This document shows positions 1 through 10,500 of a DNA stretch of 44,817 nucleotides, in pieces. A program made the position numbers and the translations under genes. Position 1 is the first letter of the stretch, and each line of letters opens with the position of its first letter. The stretch comes from Asanoa siamensis (GTDB lineage: Bacteria > Actinomycetota > Actinomycetes > Mycobacteriales > Micromonosporaceae): assembly GCF_016862555.1 (NCBI RefSeq), contig NZ_BONE01000061.1, positions 1 through 44,817 on the forward strand. The letters are read 5' to 3'. The notes under the pieces are model-generated. The model worked only from the letters and a program-made list of their open reading frames with translations, was not told the origin of the DNA and ran no database searches.

Positions 1-951
1 CTGATCGCCGGACGCGCCGTGACCGAACTTGAACTCGTGGTCCAGGCTGGTCGTGCCGTCCGTCAGGTACCAGGTCGAGTTGCCCGGCCGGAACACCCCG
101 ACCGTGTCCCTGCCGTCCTCGTTCCAGTCGCCCGCGACCGGGATGTCACCGGAGGCGCCGTGACCGAACTTGAAGATGGTGGTCGCGTCCCCACTGTTGA
201 CGTCGCGTAGGTAGAACGTCGAGTTGCTCGGACGGAAGACGCCCACCGTGTCGACACCGTCGCCGTTCCAGTCGCCAGAGATCGGGATGTCCTCGGTACG
301 AACGTTCCGCCACTGGTCCACGGTCTCGCCGCGGAGCACGCTCAGCAGAGCCCGCTTGTTGTCGAAGCTGGTGACCTTGTCGCGGTCCTCACTGAGGTGG
401 ATGTGCCACAGGTGCGTCGGCCCTGAGGTGGCGGCGCGGTTGTACCGGAAGTCCCAGCCCTCGACGCTGTCGTCGTTGTCGGCCTGGCCGAAGAACTCCC
501 GCCAGCCGTCCAGCCGCGGGTCGTTCGCGTTCTTCGCGGAGGCCAGCAGGCGGTTGGAGTAGCGGGCGATGTTGCTGTAGTCGACGGCCAGGGTCCTCGC
601 CGGAATCGGCTCGTCGGAATGGGGAGAGATGTCGCCGGCGAAGCCCTGCGCCTCCGGGAACGTCCAGTCGTACGCGGCGGTCTTGTCCGACGGGCCGCCC
701 TTGTCCTCGGCGTCCCTGACCGAGTAGTTGTCGGAAGCGTTGCCGGCGCGGGTGTTGTGGTAGCCGGGCTTGTCGACGTAGGTGCCGCCGTTCCTGGTGC
801 CGGGCTCGAGAGCCAGCAGCTGTTCCATCAGCCACCAGGACGCGTCGGTGATCCGGGCGGGATTCGGGTTGGCGGCGGCCTGGGCGGGTGCCGGCAACAG
901 CATGATGCCGGGCACGATCACGAGCGGGACCAATATGCGCAACGCGCGCAT
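1..951 (-). CDS. secreted FG-GAP repeat protein with a possible M15-like N-terminal domain (partial, 3' end off window)
   Basis: The frame is open from an ATG at 951 to the left edge (317 codons), so the C-terminus is missing. AAAGG lies about 6 nt before the ATG. Residues 1-25 form a signal peptide ending in APAQA. Residues ~30-220 contain PSDKTAAYDWTF and later HLWHIHLSEDRDKV. The spacing of an AAxDW segment and a later H-x-H recalls D,D-carboxypeptidase-like (M15) zinc hydrolases, but the usual first metal histidine is not obvious, so peptidase activity is only a suggestion. From ~residue 225 come at least two FG-GAP/VCBS-type repeats (DWNGDGVDTVGVFRP and DWNEDGRDTVGVFRP, each followed by FKFGHGASGD), expected to form beta-propeller blades. 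It lies 48 nt downstream of the RHS gene on the same strand, so it is probably exported and expressed with it. Repeat assignment is firm; the N-terminal function is not. Confidence 0.8.
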   Translation of the reverse strand, partial: MRALRILVPLVIVPGIMLLPAPAQAAANPNPARITDASWWLMEQLLALEPGTRNGGTYVDKPGYHNTRAGNASDNYSVRDAEDKGGPSDKTAAYDWTFPEAQGFAGDISPHSDEPIPARTLAVDYSNIARYSNRLLASAKNANDPRLDGWREFFGQADNDDSVEGWDFRYNRAATSGPTHLWHIHLSEDRDKVTSFDNKRALLSVLRGETVDQWRNVRTEDIPISGDWNGDGVDTVGVFRPSNSTFYLRDVNSGDATTIFKFGHGASGDIPVAGDWNEDGRDTVGVFRPGNSTWYLTDGTTSLDHEFKFGHGASGDQ

Positions 952-999
952 CGCTGCCTTTCCTGGTACGTCGGAGGGATGGGAAGTCAGGACGTCGGT

Positions 1000-3900
1000 C
1001 TACTGTGGTAACTCGACGATGGGGTGTGTGTACATCGGGCCGAAGAACAGAATCGTGCCGGAGTTGAGTGTCACGTTCAGGAACCCGCCGCCCTCTTCCG
1101 TGGGTCCCGTCTGCCCGCAGACGTTTCCGACGATCCCGCCGCAGCCCTGCAGTGACCACGGCCCCGGTTTGCCCTCGGCGTACTGGACACCGAGTCCGGC
1201 TCCTGGATCGAGGCTCGGTCGCTTGTTGATTTTGCCGCCGATGCCGCAACAGCCGACCTGCAAGGCGATTCCGCCCCGCTCGATCTGGATGCCGCCGCAG
1301 CCGATGAAGCAGAAGAGGCCGCCACTGCCGTTCATCGACCACGTGCCCTTCAGCTTCGGCTGGTCGGCCGCACGCTTGCGCTCCAGCGCCTCTTTCGGGC
1401 TGGGATACTCCGGTTTGGTCGGCCGAACCTGGCAGGCCGCGCTGAGCGGGAACCAGCACATCTCCTCGCGTGTCCACTTGTCGCGCTCGTACTGCTTCGT
1501 CTTCGCGGCGTACTCCTCCGCGGCGGCCGCATGGGCCTCTTCACACTCGGCGGGCGACGCCCAGGCCGAGTTGTTGCCGGTGGGACACGGCCGCGTGTAC
1601 GGCGTCGTCCGCCACGGACGCGCGGGCGGGAAAACGGTCACGAGCGTGAACTTCGGCTTGACCGGCTTGTACGCCCAGGGCACGCCGCGCCAGCCATCGC
1701 CTCCCTTGCCTCCGCCGTTGCCTCCGCCACCGTTGCCCCCACCGCCGTTGCCCCCACCGCTGCTGCCGCCCGTCGATCCGCACGTGGTGGGCCAGCACGG
1801 GTTCTTCTCCTTCTCGTCCCGGTTGGCCTGTTCGTTCCCAGGCTTGTAGCCGGAGCAGTCCTCGCCCGGCTCGCACGGTGCGAGACCTGTCGGGTCGCTG
1901 CGGGTCACCGGATCGTTGTTGGCGTAGCTGTACCCGTGCCACTGCTGCGGATCCGCGAGATCCTGGACCGGGTCGACGGAGATGAACCGGCCCAGCGCCG
2001 GGTCGTACTTGCGCGCGCCGAGTTGGGTCATGCCGGTCGCGTCCCGGTCACCGCCCACGAAGCCCTTGGCGTTGGCCCAGGCGGGATCGCCACCGCGGTT
2101 CTGTCCGTACGGCGTCTGCCGGCGGACGGTGACGGCCTGGCCCAGCTCGTCGACGCTGGTGTGCTGCGTGCCCTGGTGGTCGGAGTAGACCCAGGTGAGC
2201 CCGCTCGCCGTGCGGCTCGCGACCAACTTGCCGGCGAAGGTGTAGTAACGGGTGCCGGTGACCGTGCCGGACTTGTCCCGCCGCAGCTCCTGCCCCGGCA
2301 GATACAGCGTGACACCACCGCTGTCACGCCGGACGAGGCGTGCCCCGTCGGCGGCGTAGACGTTGGACTCGACGGTGCTTCCCGAGGCGGTGATGCCGGC
2401 GACCCGGCTTTCCGCGTCCCAGCTCAGGGTCTGCGAGGTGGTGCCGGTCGGGCACGCGTTCGCCGCCGTGCCGGTCGGTCGGCAGGTGGTGTTGCCACTG
2501 TTGTCATATCCGTAGTTCGTCACGAGGTCGGGCTGCCCTGGCGCCGAGGTGGTGACGCGGGTGACGGCGTGCGGGCGCACCGCGTCGGGTCCCCCCGCCG
2601 GCAGCGTGTAGGTGCGCGTGGTGTCGCCGGCGGCGGCGCGGGAGACCTCCTTGGTGCGGTTGCCCACCGCGTCGAACGCCCAGTCCAGCCAGTACGGTGC
2701 CGGGCCGCCGAGATTGGCGACGCTCGGCGCGGTGCCGCAGGCGACGCCGGCCTTCGGGGTCCAGGCGCTGGTGAGCCGGCGCAGGGCGTCGTACCGGAAA
2801 CACTGGTTGTCGCCGTTGCCGACCTGCGGAGTGTCGGCGATCGCGCGGATCGCGCCCGAGTCGAAGTAGTCGTAGCCACGGTCGGAGACGGTGCCGGGTG
2901 CGCCCTCGGGTTTGACGGTGGTGCGGCGGATCCGGCGGGTCGCCTCGTCGTAGAAGGTGGTGTCCTCGACGTAGCGGCCGTTGGCCGTCTTGCGCACGGT
3001 CCTGGTCGGCTCGCCGAAGCGGGTGTAGTCCTGCGCGGACACGTACGCGTTGACCCCGACCGCGGTGGTGCCCAGCCGGGTGGGCAGGCCGGTGGTGGCG
3101 TCGTAGGTGGTCGTCACCGTCTCGTTGGTCAGGCCACCACCGCCCGGGTAGAGGACGCTGGTGGGGCTGCCGTCGAAGGCCGAGTAGCCGTACCCGAAGC
3201 TCCAGGTCGTGGCCAGGTCGGCGCCCTCCACCGCCGGGATCACGTAGTTGACGTTCGACGGCTGCGACCGGCTGTTGAAGCCGCCGACCTGCCACTTGTA
3301 GATGCTGGCCGCGCCGGTCGAGTCGTACTCGTAGCGGTAGGTCTCGGTCAGCTGCCCCTTCGCGCCGGCGGTCGATCCGGTGTAGAGGGTGTCGTACTTC
3401 CACTTGGCCCGTAGGCGGCCCGTCGACGAGTCGTCCCGTAGCTCGGTCTTGCGGCCCAGCGTGTCGTAGCCGAACCAGAGGGACTCGCCGCGGGCGTCGG
3501 TGGTCTTCTGCACCTCGTCGTACTGGTTGAACTCCGTGGAGGTGCGGCCCTTGTCCGGGTCGGTGGAGGCGTACGGGCGGCCCTTCACGTCGTAGGCGTA
3601 CGTCCACCTGTTGCCGGCCGGGTCGGCGACGAGGGTGAGATCGCCGCGGCCGTCGTAGGTGTAGCTGGTGGACTGGTAGGCACCGCCGACGCCCTGATCG
3701 GTGGTGTGCTGGCGGAGCTCGGTGGTGCGGCCGCGGACGTCGACGACGGTCGTGGTGGCGGTGCCGCCCTCGGGTGGCGTCACCTTCGTGAGGTCACCTT
3801 CGTAGGCCGTGGTGGTGCGCCACTGCTCGACCAGGTTGTCGGTCCCGTCGCCGCTGAGGAAGATCTCGGCGACGGGCCGGCTCGCGTTGTCGAAGACGGT

Positions 3901-6900
3901 GCGGGTCACGGCCGGGACCGACCATTCGGGCTCCCACCACAGCGTGCCGGAGGGGTTGCCGGGCTCGACGTGCGCGGCATAGCTCGAGGCGGCGCGGCCG
4001 AGCTTGTCGTAGTTGATGTCGGTGACGACCCGCTCACCACCGATGCCGGCGGCCTGCGTCTGGCGGGAACGCAGCAGTGAGTCGCTGATCTGGTAGGTCG
4101 TGCGATACCCGCCGCCGGCATGCAACGTCCGGGACGTCGTGTACGGGTAGGCGTCGCGGTCGGGCGCGAAGGAGTAGGTGTACTCCTCCGACGGCATCGA
4201 CTCGTGCCCCGCCCTGGGCCAACCGACGTTCCACACCCGCCAGACCCGACCCATCCCGTCGTACGCCACGTCGGTGACGCCGCCGTTCTGGTTGGTCTTC
4301 TTCGTGGTCGACCCCCAGTACGGGTTGACGTCGGCCGTGGTGACCCAGCTGAACGGGGCGGGTGTCGTCGTGGTCATGCGCGTCACCGGCCCGCCACTCG
4401 CCGGCGTGTAGCCGATCCGCGTGGTGCCGCCCTTCGCGTCGGTGGTGCTGCTGACCCGGCCGAAGGCGTCGAAGGTGGCCTTGTCGTTGATCCGCCACAC
4501 CGTTCCGCCGGTCGGGCTCCAGTCGTCGAGACGCTCGATCATGGTCACCGAGCCGTACGTCGGCGCCGTCGCGACGCTCGTGGCGCCGTCGAAGTAGTTG
4601 CGGCTGTCGGAGATCATCTGGTCCGCGCGGGTGGGCGCGGCGCCGCACGGCAAGGCGGTCGTCGTGGTCTGCCGCACCGCGTCGGTCAGGTTCTTGCCGG
4701 TGTTGCGGTTGTAGCTGAAGGTGGTGCACGTCTCGTCGCCGCCCGCAGCGAAGTTCCCGTCGTCCTGATTGCGCTCGACGGTGCCGTAGGTGTCGTCGAA
4801 CCAGGACTGCGTACGGGTGGTACGCCAGCCGCGTGCGCCGTCGACGCCGAGGGCGGTCGACCGGTAGGTGGCCCTGGTGTTGGTGAACCGGGCGGTCACC
4901 GTGTCGCCGTTGATGGTGCGGGAGGCGGTCGCGGGCGACATCCACGGGACGTTGACGGTTCGGGAGACGGGTTTCGTGTCGACCCCGTTGTAGACGACCT
5001 CCTCCCGGACCATCCCGGCGAACTGGTCCTCGTCGTAGACGGTCTCCGTCCCGATCGAGGCGGGTGCGGTCACCGATCGGGTGGAGGTGCCGGCGGCGTT
5101 GGCCCGGTCGCCGTGCATCCCGCGCAGGTAACGGGTCCGGGTCAACGTCTGTGCGCCGGGGACGTCGCCGGTGCGGACCTCGACGGTGGCGTACCCCCGG
5201 AACTGGTTCCAGGTCTTGCGTTTGGGCTTGGTGAGCCCGTCGTCGTCGGCGTAGTGCCACGCCGGTGCGCCGACGTAGGTGTAGTAGGTGAAGACCGGGG
5301 GCGCCGGGTGTCCGGTGTGGTCGGACGGAAGGTCCGACTGCGACACCGCGGTGACCCGGTGCTTGTGCCACCACTGTTCGACGACCCGTTCGCCCTGCGG
5401 GTCGTCCGGGTCGGTCACCATGACCGGGTAGCAGCGCATCCCGTTGTCCTGTGGCGACGCCGGCAGCCGGGACTCGGTGCACTCGGTCCGGTCGTACGTG
5501 ACGTCGATCTTGGCGCCGGTCTCGGTGACGATGTAGTCGATCCGCTGCCAGTTGCTGGTGGTGGTGTTCATGGTCAGGACGCGGTTGGGCATGGACACCG
5601 GCGCGAAGGTGACCGGCGGCATGGTGATCGCCGTGCCGACCAGACCCGCGTGGACGATCTTCTCCAGCCACAGCCCGGCGTGGTCGGAGCCGTCCCCGAG
5701 CGGTGGGAAGGAGTGCGTGAGCGTCCACGAGTCGACGTCCTGCCACGCCGCCGTCGGCTTGGTGGTGTCCCAGACCCGGGTCGTGATCTTCGCGAGGCGC
5801 TTGGTCGACCAGAAGGTCGGCGAGTACTTGTTGGGGCAGCTGCTGCCGGTGCACTCCTGGTCCCACGGTGTGTCCGGCCAGTTCGCCGCGTTGTGGGACC
5901 CGCACGACGAGGTCACGCACCGGTCCGCCGCATCGAACAGCACCTGCGCGGTCGGCTGCACCGAACGGTCGGTGGCTCCGCGATCCCAGGTGCCGTAGTC
6001 GATCCGGGTCAGCGTGCCGCCACGGGTGTAGGAGACCGCGTCGCCGTCGGTCAGGTTGCGCGCGTACCTGTTGGCCTCCTTGGCGTACCAGTAGGAGATC
6101 GTGTTGCCGCGCACGTCCACGACGTGGTCCAGGTTCCAGCGCCAGGCCTGGGCGCAGAAGGAGCTCGTGAAGGTCGTGGCGTGGCAGGGATCCTCGGGCC
6201 TGGTCCCCGCCGCCGGGTGGTTGCCGGCGACCGGCACCGTCCACGTGGAGTTGGTCGCGGTCGACTGGCCGGACGGCTTGTCGAGACCGAAGAAGTACTG
6301 GGTGCCGTCGGTGGAGGTGACCTTCCAGTACTCGCCGTTGTCGTCGCCGTTGCCGGCCCCGGTGAGCTTCTCGACCCGGGATCCGTTCTCCTGGCGGCCG
6401 TGCCACCCCTTGCCCGCCTCGTACACGAGCTCGGTGCCCTGACCGCCCAGGCTCAGCACCGCGTTGTCCGACCGCCAGCACAGGTCGCCGGTCTTGCGGG
6501 TGTTGTTCGCGCCGCCACCCATGTCCTCCGCGCACGGGACGTACCGGCGTTCGATGTAGCCGGGCCAGTAGTCGAACCCCTCGCCGACCCACGAGGGTTG
6601 GTTGTTGGTGACCTCGCTCCGGCCATCCACACTGGAGGACGAGTAGGCCAGCGCGAGCTCGGGTTCGGGCCCGGCGATCGCCGGCGGAGCCTGCATCGGG
6701 TAGCTCCAGGTGAAGCCTCCGCCGTTGCCGCCGGCGGACCAGGTCGCGGAGGGCGACAGCGCGGTCGCGGTGAAGTCGCCGCCCGCTCCGGACGGTCCGG
6801 CCGCGAGAGCGATCAGGGTGCCGGCCGCCGTGTCGGCCGCCGCGTCGCCGGCGCCGACCGGGACGTCGGCGGTGACGGTTCCGGCGTTCCCGTCGTTGCG

Positions 6901-7545
6901 GGAGGGCAACGGCCGGGCCGCGCAGCCGGGCGCGGCCGGCGTGGTCACCGCGCATTCGGGCAGCTGCCACAGCCGCAGCCGGGAGGCCCAGTCACCGCCG
7001 TACGCGTGCCGGAAGGCGCCGTAGTCCACGGACAGCTCGGCCGTGCCGGTGGCGGCGGACGCCGGCGCGCCGACGCGGAGCAGCACCCCGTCCCGCCACC
7101 CCTGCGGTGCGGTCGCGCGGTCCAGCACGCGGACGCCGACCGCCGAGAGCCGCTCCCCCGCGGCGCCGGCGGCGCGATCGAGGTGCACGGGCAACCCGCC
7201 GGCGCGCACCGGCTGTCGTTGCGCGGTCCCCGGGAGGCTGACGCGGGCAGTGCCGGCCGCGGGCCAGGACGGCGGAGGGACGGCCACGCGCCGCTGCGGG
7301 GTGTGCGGCCACGCCCGGTGGCGCACCGGGCCACCGTCGGCGTCGGGCTTCTCGAGCTGCGGCGCCGGGCCGGCGGACCGGGTCGGGCCGCCGGACGCGG
7401 GATCGGGCTGCGCCTGCGCCGGCGTCACGGCCAGCACCCCGCCGACCAGCGCCCCGACCACGCTGACGGCGACCAGCGCGCGCAGCCGACGACGGCCGTT
7501 GCCGCCCCGCACCGAGCCGGCGGGCGGCTTCTGTACGTCGAACAC
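1000..7545 (-). CDS. secreted RHS/YD-repeat protein with Cys/Gly-rich C-terminal tail
   Basis: This is a giant exported protein of about 2181 residues. I choose GTG 7545 because GGAGG (7555-7551) sits 5 nt before it; a GTG at 7557 would add four residues and has no comparable site. An Arg-rich stretch and hydrophobic core ending in TPAQAQ form the signal peptide. Residues ~280-900 resemble the SpvB/TcdB-like N-terminal part of actinobacterial RHS proteins (LALAYSSSSVDGRS). YD repeats (YDxxGRxT, GYDNSGNTT) run from ~900 to 1800. The RHS core ends with GRFISVDPVQDLADPQQWHG and then DPTGL. The last ~293 residues are a variable tail: a Gly/Asn linker, a helical stretch, then a Gly-rich domain with CFIGCGG, GCCGIGG and GCGG motifs. 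In polymorphic toxins this position carries the effector, but I recognise no toxin family, and no small immunity-like gene follows. It could instead be an adhesin or matrix protein. It lies 42 nt downstream of the LamG gene. Confidence 0.9.
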   Translation of the reverse strand: MFDVQKPPAGSVRGGNGRRRLRALVAVSVVGALVGGVLAVTPAQAQPDPASGGPTRSAGPAPQLEKPDADGGPVRHRAWPHTPQRRVAVPPPSWPAAGTARVSLPGTAQRQPVRAGGLPVHLDRAAGAAGERLSAVGVRVLDRATAPQGWRDGVLLRVGAPASAATGTAELSVDYGAFRHAYGGDWASRLRLWQLPECAVTTPAAPGCAARPLPSRNDGNAGTVTADVPVGAGDAAADTAAGTLIALAAGPSGAGGDFTATALSPSATWSAGGNGGGFTWSYPMQAPPAIAGPEPELALAYSSSSVDGRSEVTNNQPSWVGEGFDYWPGYIERRYVPCAEDMGGGANNTRKTGDLCWRSDNAVLSLGGQGTELVYEAGKGWHGRQENGSRVEKLTGAGNGDDNGEYWKVTSTDGTQYFFGLDKPSGQSTATNSTWTVPVAGNHPAAGTRPEDPCHATTFTSSFCAQAWRWNLDHVVDVRGNTISYWYAKEANRYARNLTDGDAVSYTRGGTLTRIDYGTWDRGATDRSVQPTAQVLFDAADRCVTSSCGSHNAANWPDTPWDQECTGSSCPNKYSPTFWSTKRLAKITTRVWDTTKPTAAWQDVDSWTLTHSFPPLGDGSDHAGLWLEKIVHAGLVGTAITMPPVTFAPVSMPNRVLTMNTTTSNWQRIDYIVTETGAKIDVTYDRTECTESRLPASPQDNGMRCYPVMVTDPDDPQGERVVEQWWHKHRVTAVSQSDLPSDHTGHPAPPVFTYYTYVGAPAWHYADDDGLTKPKRKTWNQFRGYATVEVRTGDVPGAQTLTRTRYLRGMHGDRANAAGTSTRSVTAPASIGTETVYDEDQFAGMVREEVVYNGVDTKPVSRTVNVPWMSPATASRTINGDTVTARFTNTRATYRSTALGVDGARGWRTTRTQSWFDDTYGTVERNQDDGNFAAGGDETCTTFSYNRNTGKNLTDAVRQTTTTALPCGAAPTRADQMISDSRNYFDGATSVATAPTYGSVTMIERLDDWSPTGGTVWRINDKATFDAFGRVSSTTDAKGGTTRIGYTPASGGPVTRMTTTTPAPFSWVTTADVNPYWGSTTKKTNQNGGVTDVAYDGMGRVWRVWNVGWPRAGHESMPSEEYTYSFAPDRDAYPYTTSRTLHAGGGYRTTYQISDSLLRSRQTQAAGIGGERVVTDINYDKLGRAASSYAAHVEPGNPSGTLWWEPEWSVPAVTRTVFDNASRPVAEIFLSGDGTDNLVEQWRTTTAYEGDLTKVTPPEGGTATTTVVDVRGRTTELRQHTTDQGVGGAYQSTSYTYDGRGDLTLVADPAGNRWTYAYDVKGRPYASTDPDKGRTSTEFNQYDEVQKTTDARGESLWFGYDTLGRKTELRDDSSTGRLRAKWKYDTLYTGSTAGAKGQLTETYRYEYDSTGAASIYKWQVGGFNSRSQPSNVNYVIPAVEGADLATTWSFGYGYSAFDGSPTSVLYPGGGGLTNETVTTTYDATTGLPTRLGTTAVGVNAYVSAQDYTRFGEPTRTVRKTANGRYVEDTTFYDEATRRIRRTTVKPEGAPGTVSDRGYDYFDSGAIRAIADTPQVGNGDNQCFRYDALRRLTSAWTPKAGVACGTAPSVANLGGPAPYWLDWAFDAVGNRTKEVSRAAAGDTTRTYTLPAGGPDAVRPHAVTRVTTSAPGQPDLVTNYGYDNSGNTTCRPTGTAANACPTGTTSQTLSWDAESRVAGITASGSTVESNVYAADGARLVRRDSGGVTLYLPGQELRRDKSGTVTGTRYYTFAGKLVASRTASGLTWVYSDHQGTQHTSVDELGQAVTVRRQTPYGQNRGGDPAWANAKGFVGGDRDATGMTQLGARKYDPALGRFISVDPVQDLADPQQWHGYSYANNDPVTRSDPTGLAPCEPGEDCSGYKPGNEQANRDEKEKNPCWPTTCGSTGGSSGGGNGGGGNGGGGNGGGKGGDGWRGVPWAYKPVKPKFTLVTVFPPARPWRTTPYTRPCPTGNNSAWASPAECEEAHAAAAEEYAAKTKQYERDKWTREEMCWFPLSAACQVRPTKPEYPSPKEALERKRAADQPKLKGTWSMNGSGGLFCFIGCGGIQIERGGIALQVGCCGIGGKINKRPSLDPGAGLGVQYAEGKPGPWSLQGCGGIVGNVCGQTGPTEEGGGFLNVTLNSGTILFFGPMYTHPIVELPQ
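1705..1770 (-). repeat. in-frame Gly/Asn-coding tandem repeat in RHS tail
   Basis: Imperfect 15-bp units (GGTGGGGGCAACGGC type on the minus strand) encode a (Gly)3-4-Asn linker. It separates the RHS core from the C-terminal domain, as expected for a flexible hinge, and is a likely site of copy-number slippage. Confidence 0.7.
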
Positions 7546-7587
7546 CCATGCCTCCACGAGACGTCTGCCAGTCAGCGACTGGTTGGT

Positions 7588-10500
7588 TTACGCGGCCCGG
7601 CCGGCGGCGGCGTCGTACGCCGCGCTCACCTGGGCGTCGGTCATCGCACCCTGGAAGACCGCGATGTCGTCGAGGGTGCCGGTCCAGGGGTCCCGGAGCT
7701 GATCGCGCCAGAACGTGCGACCGACCAGCAGCGGCCCGGAGGAGGCCATCGGGGCGAAGGAGGGCGTGATCGAGCCGTCGGGTGCGCCGTCGACGTAGAG
7801 GCGCAGTTGGTTACGGCCGGCGTCGTACACGCAGGCGAGGTGGGTCCAGACGTCGAGCTGCACCGCCGACGTCGAGGTGACGTTGGCCGTGACCGAGCCG
7901 GAGACGTCCTCGTCGGTGATGGCGCACGTCCATGTGCCGGAGGCGGTCGCCTTGAGCCAGACGCCGCTCTCGTGGGAACCGCGCTGGGCCAGCACCGTCT
8001 GTTCCCCGGCGAGGCGATCCGGTGCCACCCAGGCGGAGACGGTGTACGACTCGTCGGTGCGCAGCACCGCCCGGTCCTGCCAGACGGTCTTCTGGTATCC
8101 GTCCCCGTCCGGTGGGGTCAGTCCGGCCTTGGCAGCGGAACGGGCCCACTCCTGGGTCGCGCCCCACGGCTCCGGGTTCTCGTCGGGGAAGTAGTAGCCG
8201 TCGAGATGCAGGCCGTTGTCCACCCGTCCGGCCTGGATCGCGGCACCGCGCGTGGTTGCGAGCCAACGGGCGAACGGGGTGCCGTCGCCGGCGTCGCAGG
8301 TGTCGGCGCGGTCCTGGACATGGCAGTCCCGGGCCAGCTCGAACTCCCAACGGCCCACCTCGATCGGCGTGAGGATTCCCGGTTCGTCCACATTGCCGTT
8401 CTCCGGAGCGGCGAGCTGACCGGTGAGGTCCTGGTCGACCAGGGCCCGGTCGAAGAGCTGGACATCGGCGATCTGGCCCCGGAACCAGTCGCCGTCGACG
8501 CCCAGGTCGCGGCTACGACCCACGGCGACGGCGCCCGTCGCGATGAACCCCGCACCGCGGACGGCGAGCCAGGTGGCCGACGGCATCACCGAGGCGACCC
8601 GCTTTCCGTCGACATAGAGTTTGATCTTGCGGTCCGTCTCGTCCCACACCCCCGCGACATGCACCCATCGGCGCACAGGGGCCGCGGCCGGAGACGCCGC
8701 CTCCGCCAGGACGCCGCCCTCCTTGTCGGCGACGCGCATCCTGAACTTCCCGGCCCAGCAGTCGTATTCGAGCCGGAAGGCGCTCGACGGACCACTATCG
8801 GCCGAGACGGCGGAGAGATTGACGCAGCCCGCGAAGGAGTCCACGCGCACCCACGCGGCCACGCTGAACGACGCCGACGTGTCGACCGCGGGACCGGACG
8901 TCACCGCCTGCGACGAGGTGCCGTTGAAGGTCGCACTCTGGCCACCGACCAGCCGGATCCCGTCGAGCCAGGTCACGTTCCGCGCGGAGAGCGGGGTGTC
9001 GAAGCTGAGCGAGGGCTGCTTGTCCTGCAACGCCTGCGCCTGTGTCTCCCCCGGGTAGGTCTCCAGTCCCCACCGGGTGACCGGGGGCGAGGCCCGGGCC
9101 ACCGTGATCGCGCGCGAGCCGACGTTGCCGAGGTTGCCGACGGCGTCGATCGCCCGCACCCACAGGATGTTCTCGCCGTACCGGGGGACGGTGAGCGTGA
9201 CGGTGGCCGTCTTGGTGGTGGTTCCGGAGGCGGGCACCTCGATGACCGGCGAGCTCGACCAGTCGTAGGCGAACTTCACCACGTCGGGCGTGGTGCTGGA
9301 GAACGTGAAGGTGATCGGTTTACCGGGGCCGGGGATCGCGCCCGGTGTGATCACCGGAGCCGGCGGCACCGACGTGTCGACCGCGAACTGGCACCAGGCG
9401 GACCAGCCGCTCCACTGCGAGTACGGGGCCGGGTCGACGGCGGTGACCCGGAAGGCGTACGTCTTGTTCTTGACGGCCGACACCGGCGCGGTGGTCGCCC
9501 GGCCGTTCGCGGTGGCCGGGGCGCGGGGCGGTGCGGGCAGCCGCGGCGGCGAGGTGTCGGTGACCGCGCCGATGCCACCGGCGGGCACCTCGACCCATTC
9601 GTACGTGCCGGTCAGCGTCTGACCCGTGTCACCGTCGGGGTAGACCGCCGACAACGTCGGTGTCAGCGTGCCGGTGGTCAGCACGCCCGAGGTCGGGCAG
9701 TCGACGCCGGCGACCCGCAGGCTCGTGGGGCGGCCCGGCCGGGAGTCGTAGTCGACGACCAGCTTCGCACTGGCGGGGAAGAACTTCTTCCAGCGGTCCT
9801 GGGCCGACTCCCACTCCCCGTTCTCGTTGCAGGCGCAGAATCCGACCGTGACGGTGGGCCAGTTGCCGGTCGCCGCCGTCTGCACCTGGCTGGTCACCCG
9901 CGATCCGGTGAAGTTCATGTACATGTCCGGCTGCGGGGAGTCCGAGCAGCCCGACCCCTCGTTGGCGTGGCCTTCGGCCGAGTCCAGCCACGACTTGAGC
10001 CGCATCGACGACCAGGAGGCCTTCATCGTCGTGTTGATGGCGGGGACGAGGTACATGTGCGCCCAGGTGCTGCCGCACGACCACGAATGGTCGAGCTTCA
10101 TCTGGACGTACGCGGACTCGATGTGCTTGCCCTTCAGCGAGACACTGCCGTTGGTGGTCGGGAACTCGAAGAACGACCGGAACCGCACGCCGGCGCACGG
10201 TCCGTCGGGGCTCAGGCCCACCCGCGCCACCGAGTAGTCGGTGTTGGTGCACCCGTTGCTGGTCGCGTAGGCCCACTTCGACCTCGTCACCGACCAGGCC
10301 GGATCGACGAAGACCGGGTACGTGACGTCCGGGCCCTGCAGCAGCCGCACGTCCGGCACCAGTTCGAGGCCGCCCCCGGTGGCGATGCGAGCGTCGACAG
10401 GGGCCGTACGGGCACCGTCGCCGGCCGCGGCGGCGCTGGACCGCACCGAGCCGTCGTGCGCGTCGATCGTGGCCGGTTGCGACGAGTCCCACATGACCGC

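Noticed and set aside
1000..7545. RHS gene with adjacent immunity gene (toxin-immunity pair)
   Set aside because: The next gene downstream encodes a signal peptide and FG-GAP repeats, not a small cytosolic immunity protein.
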